This document shows, piece by piece, positions 41,656 to 53,058 of a stretch of DNA of 64,000 nucleotides. The notes under the pieces are model-generated. The model did no database searches. It was given only the letters and a program-made list of their open reading frames with translations, and had not been told where the DNA came from. A program made the translations under genes and the position numbers. Every line of letters starts with the position of its first letter. Position 1 is the stretch's first letter. The stretch is from the NCBI GenBank assembly GCA_032718475.1, contig JAUCBJ010007396.1, forward strand, positions 1 through 64,000, in the 5' to 3' direction. Origin of the DNA: Nemertoderma westbladi (Eukaryota; Xenacoelomorpha; Nemertodermatida; Nemertodermatidae).

Positions 41656-42250
41656 ATGGATAAATTTCTAAGTCGCAGCCGTTGGCGTGATTATTACCCG
41701 ACGCTGGAAAACCCAGGAATAACAGTAGATTTCCAATATTATACGCATCATCCGCAGATCGGCCAACACCCCGTTGCAACCATTTATTTTAAAGAGTTTG
41801 CGACTTATAATACTACCATCAAATCATTAGAAAACGTATGGTTTATTAATGGTCCACCCGCAAAAATTTTAAGTTTAAGCGAATACGATCGTCTCACACA
41901 ACTCGCCAATATTACGCATCACATTAATTTTGACTACGGATTTATGGACCAAAGCGCATTTAAAACGTACATACAGGAATGGTTACAAGAAAAAAAAACG
42001 GTTGGGGTTTCAAATATTAATACACGGAATACCGAAATTATTTATTTTAAAAAATGAATTTAATGTGAATGGAACACTTCCAGAAACGTATGGCATAAAC
42101 GAAAAATATGTTGATTATGACACCAAATGCATTTTCCATGATTATTCGGCAATAACAAATTGTGCCTACCATTCTGATAAAGATTCTTGTTTTAATTACT
42201 GTTCTATGAAACTCGCAGTTGGTTATGGGAAATGGTTGTCATCAAATTAA
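41656..42250 (+). pseudogene. Unknown Polinton protein, one frameshift
   Basis: An ATG at 41656 opens 133 codons rich in Tyr/Thr/Ile (RWRDYYPTLENPGITVDFQY; NGPPAKILSLSEYDRLTQLA). The reading stops at 42057, right after an A6 run at about 42049-42054. In the next frame the same strand stays open to 42250 and has a Cys/Tyr/Asp-rich segment (DTKCIFHDYSAITNCAYHSD; SCFNYC). A single indel in the A-run would explain the split, for a protein of about 200 residues. It sits with the late virion genes and may be a virion component. I do not recognise the family. Confidence 0.5.
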
Positions 42251-42372
42251 TGTGTATATATTTATTAATTATATTGTATTATTATGTGGTACATATATTA
42301 TTTGTTGATTACACATATACGTATGTATTAAAGAATTATTATTATACGTTATAATAAATACTCATAATAATA

Positions 42373-42849
42373 ATGTCAGATTCTAATTTGTTTAAATTAT
42401 ATAGCGCCCCGCAAATCCAACTGGGAAGTGGGAATTTTAGCGATATACCCGTTTTTAAGGGTGGAAGCATTCCCCCCGGGTTTGGCCCATCTACTGGTAT
42501 ATGGAATAATAAGAATAATAAATTCGGCCGGCGATACACCCAAAATCGTCAGCGTGGGCGCGGAATATTAACAACTGGCCTCGGTATATTAGCGCGCAAG
42601 TTAGGGAGAAAGGTGCTAACTAAAGCACTCCCCAAAGCAGCAAAAGTGGCGCGGAAATACATAATACCGGAAGGAAAACGTATTTTACGCAGTAAAGCAG
42701 ATGATTTGATAAATAAAGTGGCCGCGCGGTTAGAACCTCATCCAAAGACACGCCAAATCGCCCAACGGGTCGGGTATACAATGAATTTACAAACCCGAAA
42801 AGTAAAAAAAAGAGGAGCGGGAAACGGCGACACCCAAGTGTGGGTATGA
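42373..42849 (+). CDS. pVI/pX-like small basic virion protein
   Basis: This intact 158-codon protein follows aataataATG. The N-terminal part is Gly/Pro/Ser-rich (FKGGSIPPGFGPSTGIW). A basic amphipathic helical centre follows (GILTTGLGILARKLGRKVL, then KALPKAAKVARKYI), with a Lys/Arg-rich tail. Gly-rich start, then L-x-R-K amphipathic helix, then Ala/Lys-rich region is the pattern of the membrane-active pVI/pX-type proteins placed directly upstream of the major capsid gene in Polintons and adenovirus-like elements. Such proteins sit inside the capsid and are processed by the viral protease. The match is by position and composition, so moderate confidence. Confidence 0.6.
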   Translation: MSDSNLFKLYSAPQIQLGSGNFSDIPVFKGGSIPPGFGPSTGIWNNKNNKFGRRYTQNRQRGRGILTTGLGILARKLGRKVLTKALPKAAKVARKYIIPEGKRILRSKADDLINKVAARLEPHPKTRQIAQRVGYTMNLQTRKVKKRGAGNGDTQVWV

Positions 42850-42912
42850 ACGTTGGGCGCAAACGTAAAAAGCGAAATAATAAATGTCGTGATATTTTTA
42901 TGTAACTTAACA

Positions 42913-44162
42913 ATGAGTAAATTAGAATTATCATTATTCTTGAGTAAAACAAATCAGCGAGAATATACATCTTCACATTTTTTGGATATCTACCTGATTT
43001 CTACTCTTGACGCGAATGCCAGGCAAATAGAGTTCTTTATACCCCAGTCAAATGTTCTATATACTGATTTAAAGAATTCGAAATTTCACATTAAATATAA
43101 AATTACATGGGATGGCAATAGGGCTAATGACGATACAACCCTCCACCATCTCAATTACCCGGGTGGGTCACTATTTGAAAATTGTTCGTTGTACCTAAAT
43201 GAAAAGCTAGTTGAAACCTCGAATGGGTTCTACGCCTATAAGTCTACGTTTCAGACATTACTGTTGACAGATGCTAACGAAAAACGCGGTATTTTAAGAG
43301 CTGGTGGTTATGAGGATACAGATAATAATCTAGGCGGGGTACCTGTCGCTACTGAGAATGACGTTCGTGGGAATTATGTTAAATTCGTTGTGGCCCCAAT
43401 TTTTTAGACCTAACAAGCCACGACAAATTACTGCCGCCGGGAATTAACATTCGACTTCGTATAGACCGAGTATCGAATAATTTTTTTTTGAAAGTTGAAC
43501 CCCCCGCAGGATTGGTAAACCCAAGAGTTGAAATCATGAATATTAATTTAAAAATAAAACGCCACAGGATTGATGCCGAGGTTATGCGCGCGCATTTGTT
43601 GGGGTCACAAAAAAATGACTTTATTTATAACTTGTTAAAACAAGAAGTGAAAACCTTCACTATTGGTGGCGGGCAGTCCAGTTATACAGAATCGAACATA
43701 ATCCAAGGGAAATTACCTAAGTATATTTTGATTGGAATGCTTACCAACGCCAGCTTCAACGGGGAATTAAGCAGTAATCCGCTACATTTTAACCATTTCG
43801 GTTTAAATTATGCCGAACTAAACATCGACTCCCGTATTATACACGGGTATCCATATCGCCCTAACTTTCCGGAAAAAAATTTTATGTTGGAATTCGAAAG
43901 TTTAATGAACGTGTTCAAGAGCTTGAGCGGCGTATTTTGCTCGCTAACACCAGAACGGTTTCATACCCAATTTCCTTTGATTGTATTTGATCTTACCGCT
44001 GGAGGCGATCAAAGCCATGAGATTCAACCTAGTATACATACAAGCAGGCATTTGATTCTGAAATTTAGTAATGCGCTAGTTAACACTATTAACGTTATAT
44101 TAATGGCAAGCTATGACGCTCTTCTATCTATTTCGGAAGCCAAGGAAATAATAACCGAATAA
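42913..44162 (+). pseudogene. Major capsid protein (double jelly-roll, hexon-like), one frameshift
   Basis: The ATG at 42913 opens the first jelly-roll part: FFIPQSNVLYTDLKNSKFHI, then LNYPGGSLFENCSLYLNEKL and YAYKSTFQTLLLTDANEKRG. The reading stops at TAG 43405-43407, right at a T6 run (43399-43405). Downstream, in another frame, the protein continues to 44162 with the second jelly roll: RVEIMNINLKIKRHRIDAEV, the block LPKYILIGMLTNASFNGELS, NPLHFNHFGLNYAELNIDSR, and a C-terminal FDLTAGGDQ. These are the diagnostic blocks of Polinton MCPs, which form the T-number capsid lattice. Length without the break is about 416 residues. A single indel inactivates it. Confidence 0.93.
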
Positions 44163-44256
44163 ATAAAGATCTCGCATAGTACAAAGTAAGCGAAGCCGCA
44201 CCGCCTGCGGAATTAGAAAAATTCTCTTAAACTTTTAATGATACGCGCACGCTAAG

Positions 44257-44697
44257 ATGTTGGACTCTATACAATTAGCGAAATTCCCGGTGGGGCCCGA
44301 ATACATCGGTGTTTACGCAATCGACCAATTACACCTAATACACGCAAAAAAAAATAAGCATAAACAAAATTATTCATTTATTATTAATAATCAACGTATA
44401 GGCCTACCGGGGCAACACTGGTCTTGCGTACGCGTGGTTAACAGAATTGCTTATTATTTAGATTCGTTTGGTAAAGCCCCACCGCCGAAAATATCATATT
44501 GGTTGCATAAATATACCCAAAGGCATACTTGGAATCGTAAAATATTTCAAGCGCTACATTCGACTCAGTATGGTCTATTTTGTCTGTATTATCTAACCGA
44601 GGTGCCGAAAAATCGCGGAGCAATGAATATATTCACCTCTAATTTGCGGTACAATGATTTATTGTTATTACTGTGGACACTTTCATTAATAAAATAA
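44257..44697 (+). CDS. Adenain-like cysteine protease with catalytic Cys replaced
   Basis: This open 146-codon frame follows the major capsid gene. It follows the adenovirus protease pattern: His54 in PGQHWSCVRV, Asp69 in YYLDSFGKAPPP, Gln98 in KIFQALHS, and the final helix block STQYGLFCLYYL. At the position of the nucleophile, where the family has Cys-Gly, this copy has Tyr105-Gly106 (codon TAT at 44569-44571; one base from TGT). The enzyme normally matures capsid and core proteins. If the alignment is right, this copy is catalytically dead although its frame is intact. The next Cys (109) is in the place of a conserved non-catalytic Cys. Confidence 0.85.
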   Translation: MLDSIQLAKFPVGPEYIGVYAIDQLHLIHAKKNKHKQNYSFIINNQRIGLPGQHWSCVRVVNRIAYYLDSFGKAPPPKISYWLHKYTQRHTWNRKIFQALHSTQYGLFCLYYLTEVPKNRGAMNIFTSNLRYNDLLLLLWTLSLIK

Positions 44698-45298
44698 TTT
44701 ATTTATTTCGGTTATGGGTATATTCAATTGCGGTGTGTGAACATATTATTAGCATTAATATTAATAATAAATATTTATTTCTTGGGTATATAGTAATAGC
44801 AATATTTTTAATAAATATATGGGACGTTGTAAGTGATGTGGGTGGGGTCTTCGCGCGGCACTATTCGTTTTTAATTTTCATCGTCAATCACAGAAACCTT
44901 GTGAGGTGAAGTCTTTAACGTGTGGGCGCCAGTAAAACTGGAATAATAATTGGACATAGAGCACATTGGGGCCCAACTCTTTCCATTATATACCAAGCAT
45001 CTGCCGCCCAACCTATGTGGTTAACACAAAGGCCAGAATCTCTATCCACGCTATGCGTATTAGACAATAATTAAACGCACTAACGGCAATCAAAGCTCTG
45101 GGTTCAATTTACTCACATATGTGACCGGTTTCGCAAAAGAAATAAGCCATATATAGATACGCCGCGAAGCATAGAAAATTAACCAAGTAGTGTCTGTTGT
45201 AGTTTGCTATATAACATTGGGAATAGCGATACCGGCATCACTTTATTATTTTAATTTTTAAATCATAAATTATAATATATTATTATTAAAATTTCGAT
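44698..45298. other. AT-rich region with weak hydrophobic reading
   Basis: A short plus-strand reading (44673-44909) is hydrophobic (LFLGYIVIAIFLINIW) and overlaps the protease end, so it may be chance. Nothing else is recognised before the next gene. Confidence 0.35.
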
Positions 45299-45700
45299 AT
45301 GGCTGAAGGCGGTGAACTCGAGAATCCAGAAGCAGAAGAAGACCCCATCCAACAAATACCTGTTTCTGGCAGGGTGCCCCAAACTTTCGGCGAGGGGACT
45401 CGCGGGGGTACCATTGAACCCATTAGAAGTCCTAATACACCAATGGCAATGGCGTATAGGCCTATCAATTTTTATCCGGCGATTGGTAGGCCTCTTAGGC
45501 CTATTGCCATGGTATTTCCGAATAGGAGGCCCCGAGGGCGAGGTCGTGGCTTATCGCCGTGGTTCCCCCCGGATCCGCCGCAAGAAGGGGTACTCCATGC
45601 GGAGCCTGGGAGAATTGTTGGTGGGGGAGTCCGCCCGACTTGCGCCTGCCCCCCAAGAGTGATAGGGCAAACGAGAACGCAGCCTCCCACCCAACATTAA
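45299..45700 (+). CDS. Pro/Gly/Arg-rich small protein near the Polinton right end
   Basis: This intact 133-codon reading starts at ATG 45299 in an AT-rich leader like those of other genes of the element. The N-terminus is acidic (MAEGGELENPEAEEDPIQQI). The rest is Pro/Gly/Arg-rich, with FPNRRPRGRGRGLSPWFPPD and a CPPR motif near the end. Base composition is much richer in GC than its surroundings. A second frame is also open over much of it. No family is recognised. By position it is the last gene before the right terminus and may be a variable accessory or core protein. Confidence 0.45.
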   Translation: MAEGGELENPEAEEDPIQQIPVSGRVPQTFGEGTRGGTIEPIRSPNTPMAMAYRPINFYPAIGRPLRPIAMVFPNRRPRGRGRGLSPWFPPDPPQEGVLHAEPGRIVGGGVRPTCACPPRVIGQTRTQPPTQH

Positions 45701-45834
45701 TGTAAGTAATAATTTAATTTCAACAATTAATATAATAACAATAAATAATTACCAAAATTCAACAATAGTACCCACACGCTAAAGGCTTTGCTCACTCTGC
45801 GCCGCGCGGGTATCCATATTCTAAGGCTTCGTTC

Positions 45835-45870
45835 GATTCATGGCTCATCCTATTTTTTCATCAAATCACT
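45835..45870. repeat. Relic of the Polinton right terminal inverted repeat
   Basis: The inverse complement matches 25011-25046 at the left end, sharing gtgatttgatgaaaaaat and gagccatgaa, with about five differences over 36 bp. The outermost ~330 bp of the terminal repeat are missing here, because the minisatellite begins 15 bp later. Confidence 0.6.
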
Positions 45871-45884
45871 GTATAACCGAGTTA

Positions 45885-48800
45885 TGTATAATTGCTTTGC
45901 TTCCAGTTACTTTTACTCAGTTCATAAAGGTATCAAGTATAATTGCAGTTATTCAAATTACTTTTCTACTCAGTTCCTAAAGGTGTCAAGTATAATTGCT
46001 TTACTTCCAGTTACTTTTACTCAGTTCATAAAGGTGTCAAGTATAATTGCAGTTATTCAAGTTACGTTTTTTACTCAGTTCATAAAGGTGTCAAGTATAA
46101 TTGCAGTTATTCAAGTTACTTTTTTTACTCAGTTCACAACGTGTCAAGTATAATTGCAGTTATTCAAGTTACTTTTTTACTCAGTTCATAAAGTTGTCAA
46201 GTATAATTGCTTTACTTCCAGTTACTTTTACTCAGTTCATAAAGGTATCAAGTATAATTGCAATTATTCAAATTGCTTTTCTACTCAGTTCATAAAGGTG
46301 TCAAGTATAATTGCAGTTATTCAAGTTACTTTTTTTACTCAGTTCATAACGTGTCAAGAATAATTGCAGTTATTCAAGTTACTTTTTTACTCAGTTCATA
46401 AAGTTCTCAAGTATAATTGCTTTACTTCCAGTTACTTTTACTCAGTTTATAAAGGTATCAAGTATAATTGCAGTTATTCAAATTGCTTTTCTACTCAGTT
46501 CATAAAGTTGTCAAGTATAATTGCTTTACTTCCAGTTACTTTTACTCAGTTCATAAAGGTATCAAGTATAATTGCAGTTATTCAAACTGCTTTTCTACTC
46601 AGTTCATAAAGGTGTCAAGTATAATTGCTTTACTTCCAGTTACTTTTATTCAGTTCATAAAGGTATCAAGTATAATTGCAGTTATTCAAGTTACTTTTTT
46701 ACTCAGTTCATAAAGGTGTCAAGTATAATTGCTTTACTTCCAGTTACTTTTACTCAGTTCATAAAGGTATCAAGTATAATTGCAGTTATTCAAATTGCTT
46801 TTCTACTCAGTTCATAAAGGTGTCAAGTATAATTGCTTTACTTCCAGTTACTTTTACTCAGTTCATAAAGGTATCAAGTATAATTGCAGTTATTCAAGTT
46901 ACTTTTTTACTCAGTTCATAAAGGTGTCAAGTATAATTGCTTTACTTCCAGTTACTTTTACTCAGTTCATAAAGGTGTCAAGTATAATTGCTTTACTTCC
47001 AGTTACTTTTACTCAGTTCATAAAGGTATCAAGTATAATTGCAGTTATTCAAGTTACTTTTTTTACTCAGTTCATAACGTGTCAAGTATAATTGCAGTTA
47101 TTCAAGTTACTTTTTTACTCAGTTCATAAAGGTGTCAAGTATAATTGCTTTACTTCCAGTTACTTTTTTTACTCAGTTCATAAAGGTATCAAGAAGTATA
47201 ATTGTAGTAATTCATGTTACGTTTTTTACTCAGCTCATAAAAGTGTCAAGTATAATTGCAGTTATTCAAGTTACGTTTTTTACTCAGTTCATAAAGGTGT
47301 CAAGTATAATTGCAGTTATTCAAGTTACTTTTTTTACTCAGTTCATAACGTGTCAAGTATAATTGCAGTTATTCAAGTTACTTTTTTACTCAGTTCATAA
47401 AGGTGTCAAGTATAATTGCTTTACTTCCAGTTACTTTTACTCAGTTCATAAAGGTATCAAGTATAATTGCAGTTATTCAAATTGCTTTTCTACTCAGTTC
47501 ATAAAGGTGTCAAGTATAATTTGCTTTACTTCCAGTTACTTTTACTCAGTTCATAAACGTGTCAACTATAATTGCAGTTATTCGAGTTACGTTTTTTACT
47601 CAGTTCCATAAAGGTGTCAAGTATAATTGCAGTTATTCAAGTTACTTTTTTTACTCAGTTTATAAAGGTGTCAAGTATAATTGTAGTTATACAAGTTACT
47701 TTTTTATTCAGTTCATAAAGGTGTCAAGTATAATTGCTTTACTTCCAGTTACTTTTACTCAGTTCATAAAGCTGTCAAGTATAATTGCAGTTATTCAAGT
47801 TACGTTTTTTACTCAGTTCATAAAGGTGTCAAGTATAATTGCATTATTCAAGTTACTTTTTTACACAGTTCATAAAGGTGTCAAGTATAATTGCTTTACT
47901 TCCAGTTACTTTTTTTACTCAGTTCATAAAGGTATCAAGAAGTATAATTGTAGTAATTCATGTTACGTTTTTTACTCAGCTCATAAAAGTGTCAAGTATA
48001 ATTGCAGTTATTCAAGTTACGTTTTTTACTCAGTTCATAAAGGTGTCAAGTATAATTGCATTATTCAAGTTACTTTTTTACACAGTTCATAAAGGTGTCA
48101 AGTATAATTGCTTTACTTCCAGTTACTTTTTTTACTCAGTTCATAAAGGTATCAAGAAGTATAATTGTAGTAATTCATGTTACGTTTTTTACTCAGCTCA
48201 TAAAAGTGTCAAGTATAATTGCAGTTATTCAAGTTACGTTTTTTACTCAGTTCATAAAGGTGTCAAGTATAATTGCAGTTATTCAAGTTACTTTTTTTAC
48301 TCAGTTCATAACGTGTCAAGTATAATTGCAGTTATTCAAGTTACTTTTTTACTCAGTTCATAAAGGTGTCAAGTATAATTGCTTTACTTCCAGTTACTTT
48401 TACTCAGTTCATAAAGGTATCAAGTATAATTGCAGTTATTCAAATTGCTTTTCTACTCAGTTCATAAAGGTGTCAAGTATAATTTGCTTTACTTCCAGTT
48501 ACTTTTACTCAGTTCATAAACGTGTCAACTATAATTGCAGTTATTCAAGTTACGTTTTTTACTCAGTTCCATAAAGGTGTCAAGTATAATTGCAGTTATT
48601 CAAGTTACTTTTTTTACTCAGTTTATAAAGGTGTCAAGTATAATTGTAGTTATACAAGTTACTTTTTTATTCAGTTCATAAAGGTGTCAAGTATAATTGC
48701 TTTACTTCCAGTTACTTTTACTCAGTTCATAAAGCTGTCAAGTATAATTGCTTTACTTCCAGTTACTTTTACTCAGTTCATAAAGGTATCAAGTATAATT

Positions 48801-50828
48801 GCAGTTATTCAAATTGCTTTTCTACTCAGTTCATAAAGGTGTCAAGTATAATTTGCTTTACTTCCAGTTACTTTTACTCAGTTCATAAACGTGTCAACTA
48901 TAATTGCAGTTATTCAAGTTACGTTTTTTACTCAGTTCCATAAAGGTGTCAAGTATAATTGCAGTTATTCAAGTTACTTTTTTTACTCAGTTCATAAAGG
49001 TGTCAAGTATAATTGCAGTTATTCAAGTTACGTTTTTTACTCAGTTCATAAAGGTGTCAAGTATAATTGCATTATTCAAGTTACTTTTTTACACAGTTCA
49101 TAAAGGTGTCAAGTATAATTGCTTTACTTCCAGTTACTTTTTTTACTCAGTTCATAAAGGTATCAAGAAGTATAATTGTAGTAATTCAAGTTCCGTTTTT
49201 TACTCAGTTCATAAAAGTGTCAAGTATAATTGCAGTTATTCAAGTTACTTTTTTATTCAGTTCATAGAGGTGTCAAGTATAATTGCTTTACTTCCAGTTA
49301 CTTTTACTCAGTTCATAAAGGTATCAAGTATAATTGCAGTGATTCAAATTGCTTTTCTACTCAGTTCATAAAGGTGTCAAGTATAATTGCTTTACTTCCA
49401 GTTACTTTTACTCAGTTCATAAAGGTGTCAAGTATAATTGCAGTTATTCAAGTTACGTTTTTTACTCAGTTCATAAAGGTGTCAAGTATAATTGCATTAT
49501 TCAAGTTACTTTTTTACACAGTTCATAAAGGTGTCAAGTATAATTGCTTTACTTCCAGTTACTTTTTTTACTCAGTTCATAAAGGTATCAAGAAGTATAA
49601 TTGTAGTAATTCAAGTTCCGTTTTTTACTCAGTTCATAAAAGTGTCAAGTATAATTGCAGTTATTCAAGTTACTTTTTTATTCAGTTCATAGAGGTGTCA
49701 AGTATAATTGCTTTACTTCCAGTTACTTTTACTCAGTTCATAAAGGTAGGTGTCAAGTATAATTGCTTTACTTCCAGTTACTTTTACTCAGTTCATAAAG
49801 GTATCAAGTATAATTGCAGTTATTCAAATTGCTTTTCTACTCAGTTCATAAAGGTGTCAAGTATAATTTGCTTTACTTCCAGTTACTTTTACTCAGTTCA
49901 TAAAGGTATCAAGTATAATTGCAGTTATTCAAGTTACGTTTTTTACTCAGTTCATAAATGTGTCAACTATAATTGCAGTTATTCAAGTTACGTTTTTTAA
50001 TCAGTTCCATAAAGGTGTCAAGTATAATTGCAGTTATTCAAGTTACTTTTTTTACTCAGTTTATAAAGGTGTCAAGTATAATTGTAGTTATACAAGTTAC
50101 TTTTTTATTCAGTTCATAAAGGTGTCAAGTATAATTGCAGTTATTCAAATTGCTTTTCTACTCAGTTCATAAAGGTGTCAAGTATAATTGCAGTTATTCA
50201 AATTGCTTTTCTACTCAGTTCATAAAGGTGTCAAGTATAATTGCTTTACTTCCAGTTACTTTTACTCAGTTCATAAAGCTGTCAAGTATAATTGCAGTTA
50301 TTCAAGTTACTTTTTTTACTCAGTTCATAAAGCTGTCAAGTATAATTGCAGTTATTCAAGTTACTTTTTTTACTCAGTTTATAAAGGTATCAAGTATAAT
50401 TGCAGTTATTCAAATTGCTTTTCTACTCAGTTCATAAAGGTGTCAAGTATAATTGCTTTACTTCCAGTTACTTTTACTCAGTTCATAAAGCTGTCAAGTA
50501 TAATTGCAGTTATTCAAGTTACTTTTTTTACTCAGTTCATAAAGCTGTCAAGTATAATTGCAGTTATTCAAGTTACTTTTTTTACTCAGTTTATAAAGGT
50601 ATCAAGTATAATTTATCAAGTATAATTGCAGTTATTCAAGTTACTTTTTTTACTCAGTTCATAAAGGTGTCAAGTATAATTGCTTTACTTCCAGTTACTT
50701 TTACTCAGTTCATAAAGCTGTCAAGTATAATTGCAGTTATTCAAGTTACGTTTTTTACTCAGTTCCATAAAGGTGTCAAGTATAATTGCAGTTATTCAAG
50801 TTACTTTTTTTACTCAGTTTATTTTACT
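45885..50828. repeat. ~5-kb minisatellite of 51-53-bp monomers
   Basis: The array is built of two alternating monomer types. One contains tataattgcagttattcaag; the other contains tataattgctttacttccag. Both end in actcagttcataaaggt and gtcaag. Pairs form a ~104-bp higher-order unit. Longer segments of several hundred bp (for example 47092-47540, repeated near 48055-48500) also recur. The many open readings across it follow the repeat period and are not genes. Confidence 0.95.
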
Positions 50829-50912
50829 CAATTTTGTTGACAAGCCGGCACAGCATTCTTAAAAATGCAGCTGCAATGCAGCATGCCGAGCCAATCCTAG
50901 TAGTAGTAGTAA
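50829..50912 (+). mobile_element. 3'-terminal scrap of an RTE-like LINE
   Basis: The sequence corresponds to the last codons, 3' UTR and tagtagtagtag tail of the LINE family (compare 41055-41138), and starts abruptly at the end of the minisatellite. Confidence 0.85.
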
Positions 50913-52625
50913 GTTGGTAACAGGTGTAAGTTGGTTTTACTGTTTACGTCACAGTTCGTTTTATCTGCGATTTTATCTGAGTTTTAATCGCCTAAACCTG
51001 AGTTCTATCGCGTGATTGTCTGCCTGGGTGAAGGAGATCTCGGGCTTTTATGACGTTGATTATTGCGTTTCGGACTATCTGAGATGTGATACGAAGTTTC
51101 ACTTTCTTCAGATTCCTCCTCACAAGTAGATAAGTCAGTCTGGTAGACTCGCTCACAACATTTGGTTGTGGCTGGTTTGTCAGATTTTGTGAGCTGTGCT
51201 CATGCCATTGAGTGATCCTTAGCAATGAGGATTCGTAGTCTAGATATTTTAAGAACTCTTTCATACCCAAAGTCGGTTTACCATGAAGCATGGTGTTTAA
51301 TATATTGCGATCCCATCATGTAGAAATGCTACCCTTTAGGGAGAGCTGCAGAAATAAATAATCTCTGGTATATCCGACCAAGGAATACAAGAGAATTTCC
51401 AAAGGCTCTATTTGATAACTGAGCAACATAATCATTATAATGCTGAGGTTTAAACTGTGATGCGAAACACAACATTTTCGGGAAAATTCATCCTTATGCT
51501 TACGAAGGAATGACTGTGCTTTTAATCCCGCACCCCATCCAGGTCTCCTAAAAACTTAAGTCTATGTACACTGCCCTAATGCGCAGACTTTATCCTCTAA
51601 AGTCAGGTCATATCCACTCATACTACACCTGGAACGTGAATGTGCTAGTCTTCCCGAATGAGGGCGACACTCCAGTCTTAGTATCCTCAGAGAATGAGTA
51701 TCCTTCTGAATCCAAATATGGAAACCGTTTTGCCATATCTTCTTGCTTAGTTTTCGAGATATCTGGGGTAGAATATACTGGGTCTGATATATTGCGATAT
51801 CGGTAAATGCGATGAAGGTTGGGGTTTGCAATAAATTCTGAAAATTTCTATGCCTCAGTGGTGCCAATTTGATGTCTCCACGAGAAAGAGCATAAAATTT
51901 TAATTGAGAAGTTACTTTTTATGATTATTAGACCTACTGGTCTGGTCAGTTTACAAGACAACTTCAGTCTCTTGAACAGTCCCCCACCCACACTTCTCAG
52001 CTGGCTCATCCTTCCATATGCGTCCCCCCAAAACGATTTATAAATAATTGATCATTAATTCAAAGAAGGAAAATTGAACGACATTAATTCAATACTTTTG
52101 TAATAATATGTACAATTAATACAGTATAATATACACACTATGCAATTCGTAATTTCGTGGTTGCAGGGATAGCAAAACGAAGTAAAAGAAACAACAACTT
52201 TTTGATTTCGTTTTGTTCTGAATTATTTTTGTTAATATGTAAGTTATATGTTTCGTTTCGTTTTCTCTATTTAGTTTTCGTTTTAAATATTTTTTTGTTT
52301 AGTTCGTTGAATTTAATTTTGTATCTCTTTGTTTTTTTCTTTTCGTTTACATTGCTTATTGTAATTTGATTAGCTGGTGACTGGCGATGGTGATTCTGAA
52401 ATTTCTTGTTTCAATGACAATTTAATGTGCACTCATATAAAAAAGAGTTAGATTTGTTTCGTTATGTTAATTAATTTTTTTTAATTGTTAAGTTAATTTA
52501 TTTAAGTTTTAATTTAAATGTGATTAGTTGATTGATTTAATTTGTTAAGTTAATTAATTATAGTAATTATAGTTATCGACCAATAATACATTAAATTAAA
52601 TTTCGATCTAGATATTTCATATACA
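50913..52625. other. Spacer without recognised gene
   Basis: Minus-strand open stretches at 50992-51291 and 51562-51867 show no family features. 52140-52620 is T/A-rich low-complexity sequence. Confidence 0.5.
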
Positions 52626-52642
52626 GTATAACAATAGCGACA

Positions 52643-52752
52643 AAACTAAGGGGGGAGGGGGGGGTGTGTAAGTTACTGTTTCATTGGGGAGGGGGGGGGG
52701 GGGGGTGCGTGCAAGTCTGTTCCGTCAGATGGGGGGGGGGGGGGGGGGGGGT
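52643..52752. repeat. Poly-G tracts
   Basis: Three long G runs (about 52651, 52690-52705 and 52731-52751) are separated by short sequence; the region can form G-quadruplexes. Confidence 0.9.
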
Positions 52753-52755
52753 GTA

Positions 52756-53058
52756 TTAGGGACCATGGACCACCTCGTAGAGTCCCTCGTTGTTAATGAG
52801 TAAGGGGTCCACGGTCACCATAATGGAGGCCGCATTGCCGACCAGGATGATGATTGCCAGCCTTTGCAGGAGGAAATGGTGAGATCGGGGCTCCTGGATG
52901 ACAGAGTGGAGTCTTGCCCCGATCTCCATCAGGAACTCGGATGTTTCAGGGTCGGGGCGGCCCAAGGTCTCGTAGGCTACCGGATGGAAGAGGTAGCCCT
53001 GGTCCATGAGTTCCTGGTACTTGCGGATCTTTAGAGATTTAGATTTTGCTGGCTGCAA
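52756..53058 (-). pseudogene. C-terminal fragment of a retrotransposon RT protein
   Basis: This 100-codon minus-strand reading contains LFHPVAYETLGRPDPETSEF, then GARLHSVIQEPRSHHFLLQR and a hydrophobic LAIIILVGNAASI. The HPVA-ET-G, FL--G-R, FL-QRL and -GNA order is the C-terminal signature of a group of animal retrotransposon RT proteins. The reading starts near 53058 and runs into the poly-G region, so only the tail end is present. It differs from the RTE-like family in the window. Confidence 0.55.

Larger units (their letters stand above)
24683..45870 (+). mobile_element. Polinton/Maverick (adintovirus-like) element, decayed
   Basis: The block holds the full Polinton gene complement: protein-primed PolB, chromodomain integrase, packaging ATPase, adenain-like protease, major and minor capsid proteins. 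The left end is sharp: LINE sequence stops at 24682 and AGTAGTATGATAAAC begins, matching the 5'-AGT rule for Polintons. A right-terminal relic at 45835-45870 is the inverse of 25011-25046 (about 36 bp, 5 differences). The rest of the right TIR is replaced by a minisatellite. Two small genes at the left read leftwards and all others rightwards. Foreign insertions occupy roughly 38.4-41.6 kb. Many core genes are frameshifted, so the copy is not autonomous. Confidence 0.95.

Noticed and set aside
44673-44909. Hydrophobic 78-codon membrane protein after the protease
   Set aside because: It overlaps the protease end, lies in AT-rich DNA where such readings arise by chance, and shows no conserved feature.
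45885-50828. Dozens of open readings of 60-256 codons across the array
   Set aside because: They repeat with the 51-53-bp period in all plus frames and encode the same artificial peptide; they are a by-product of the minisatellite.
45885-50828. CRISPR-like repeat-spacer array
   Set aside because: The whole monomer is conserved, with no unique spacers, and the context is animal transposon DNA.
52157-52369. Hydrophobic Phe/Leu-rich 70-codon reading
   Set aside because: Low-complexity T-rich DNA; codons are mostly TTT/TTG runs.
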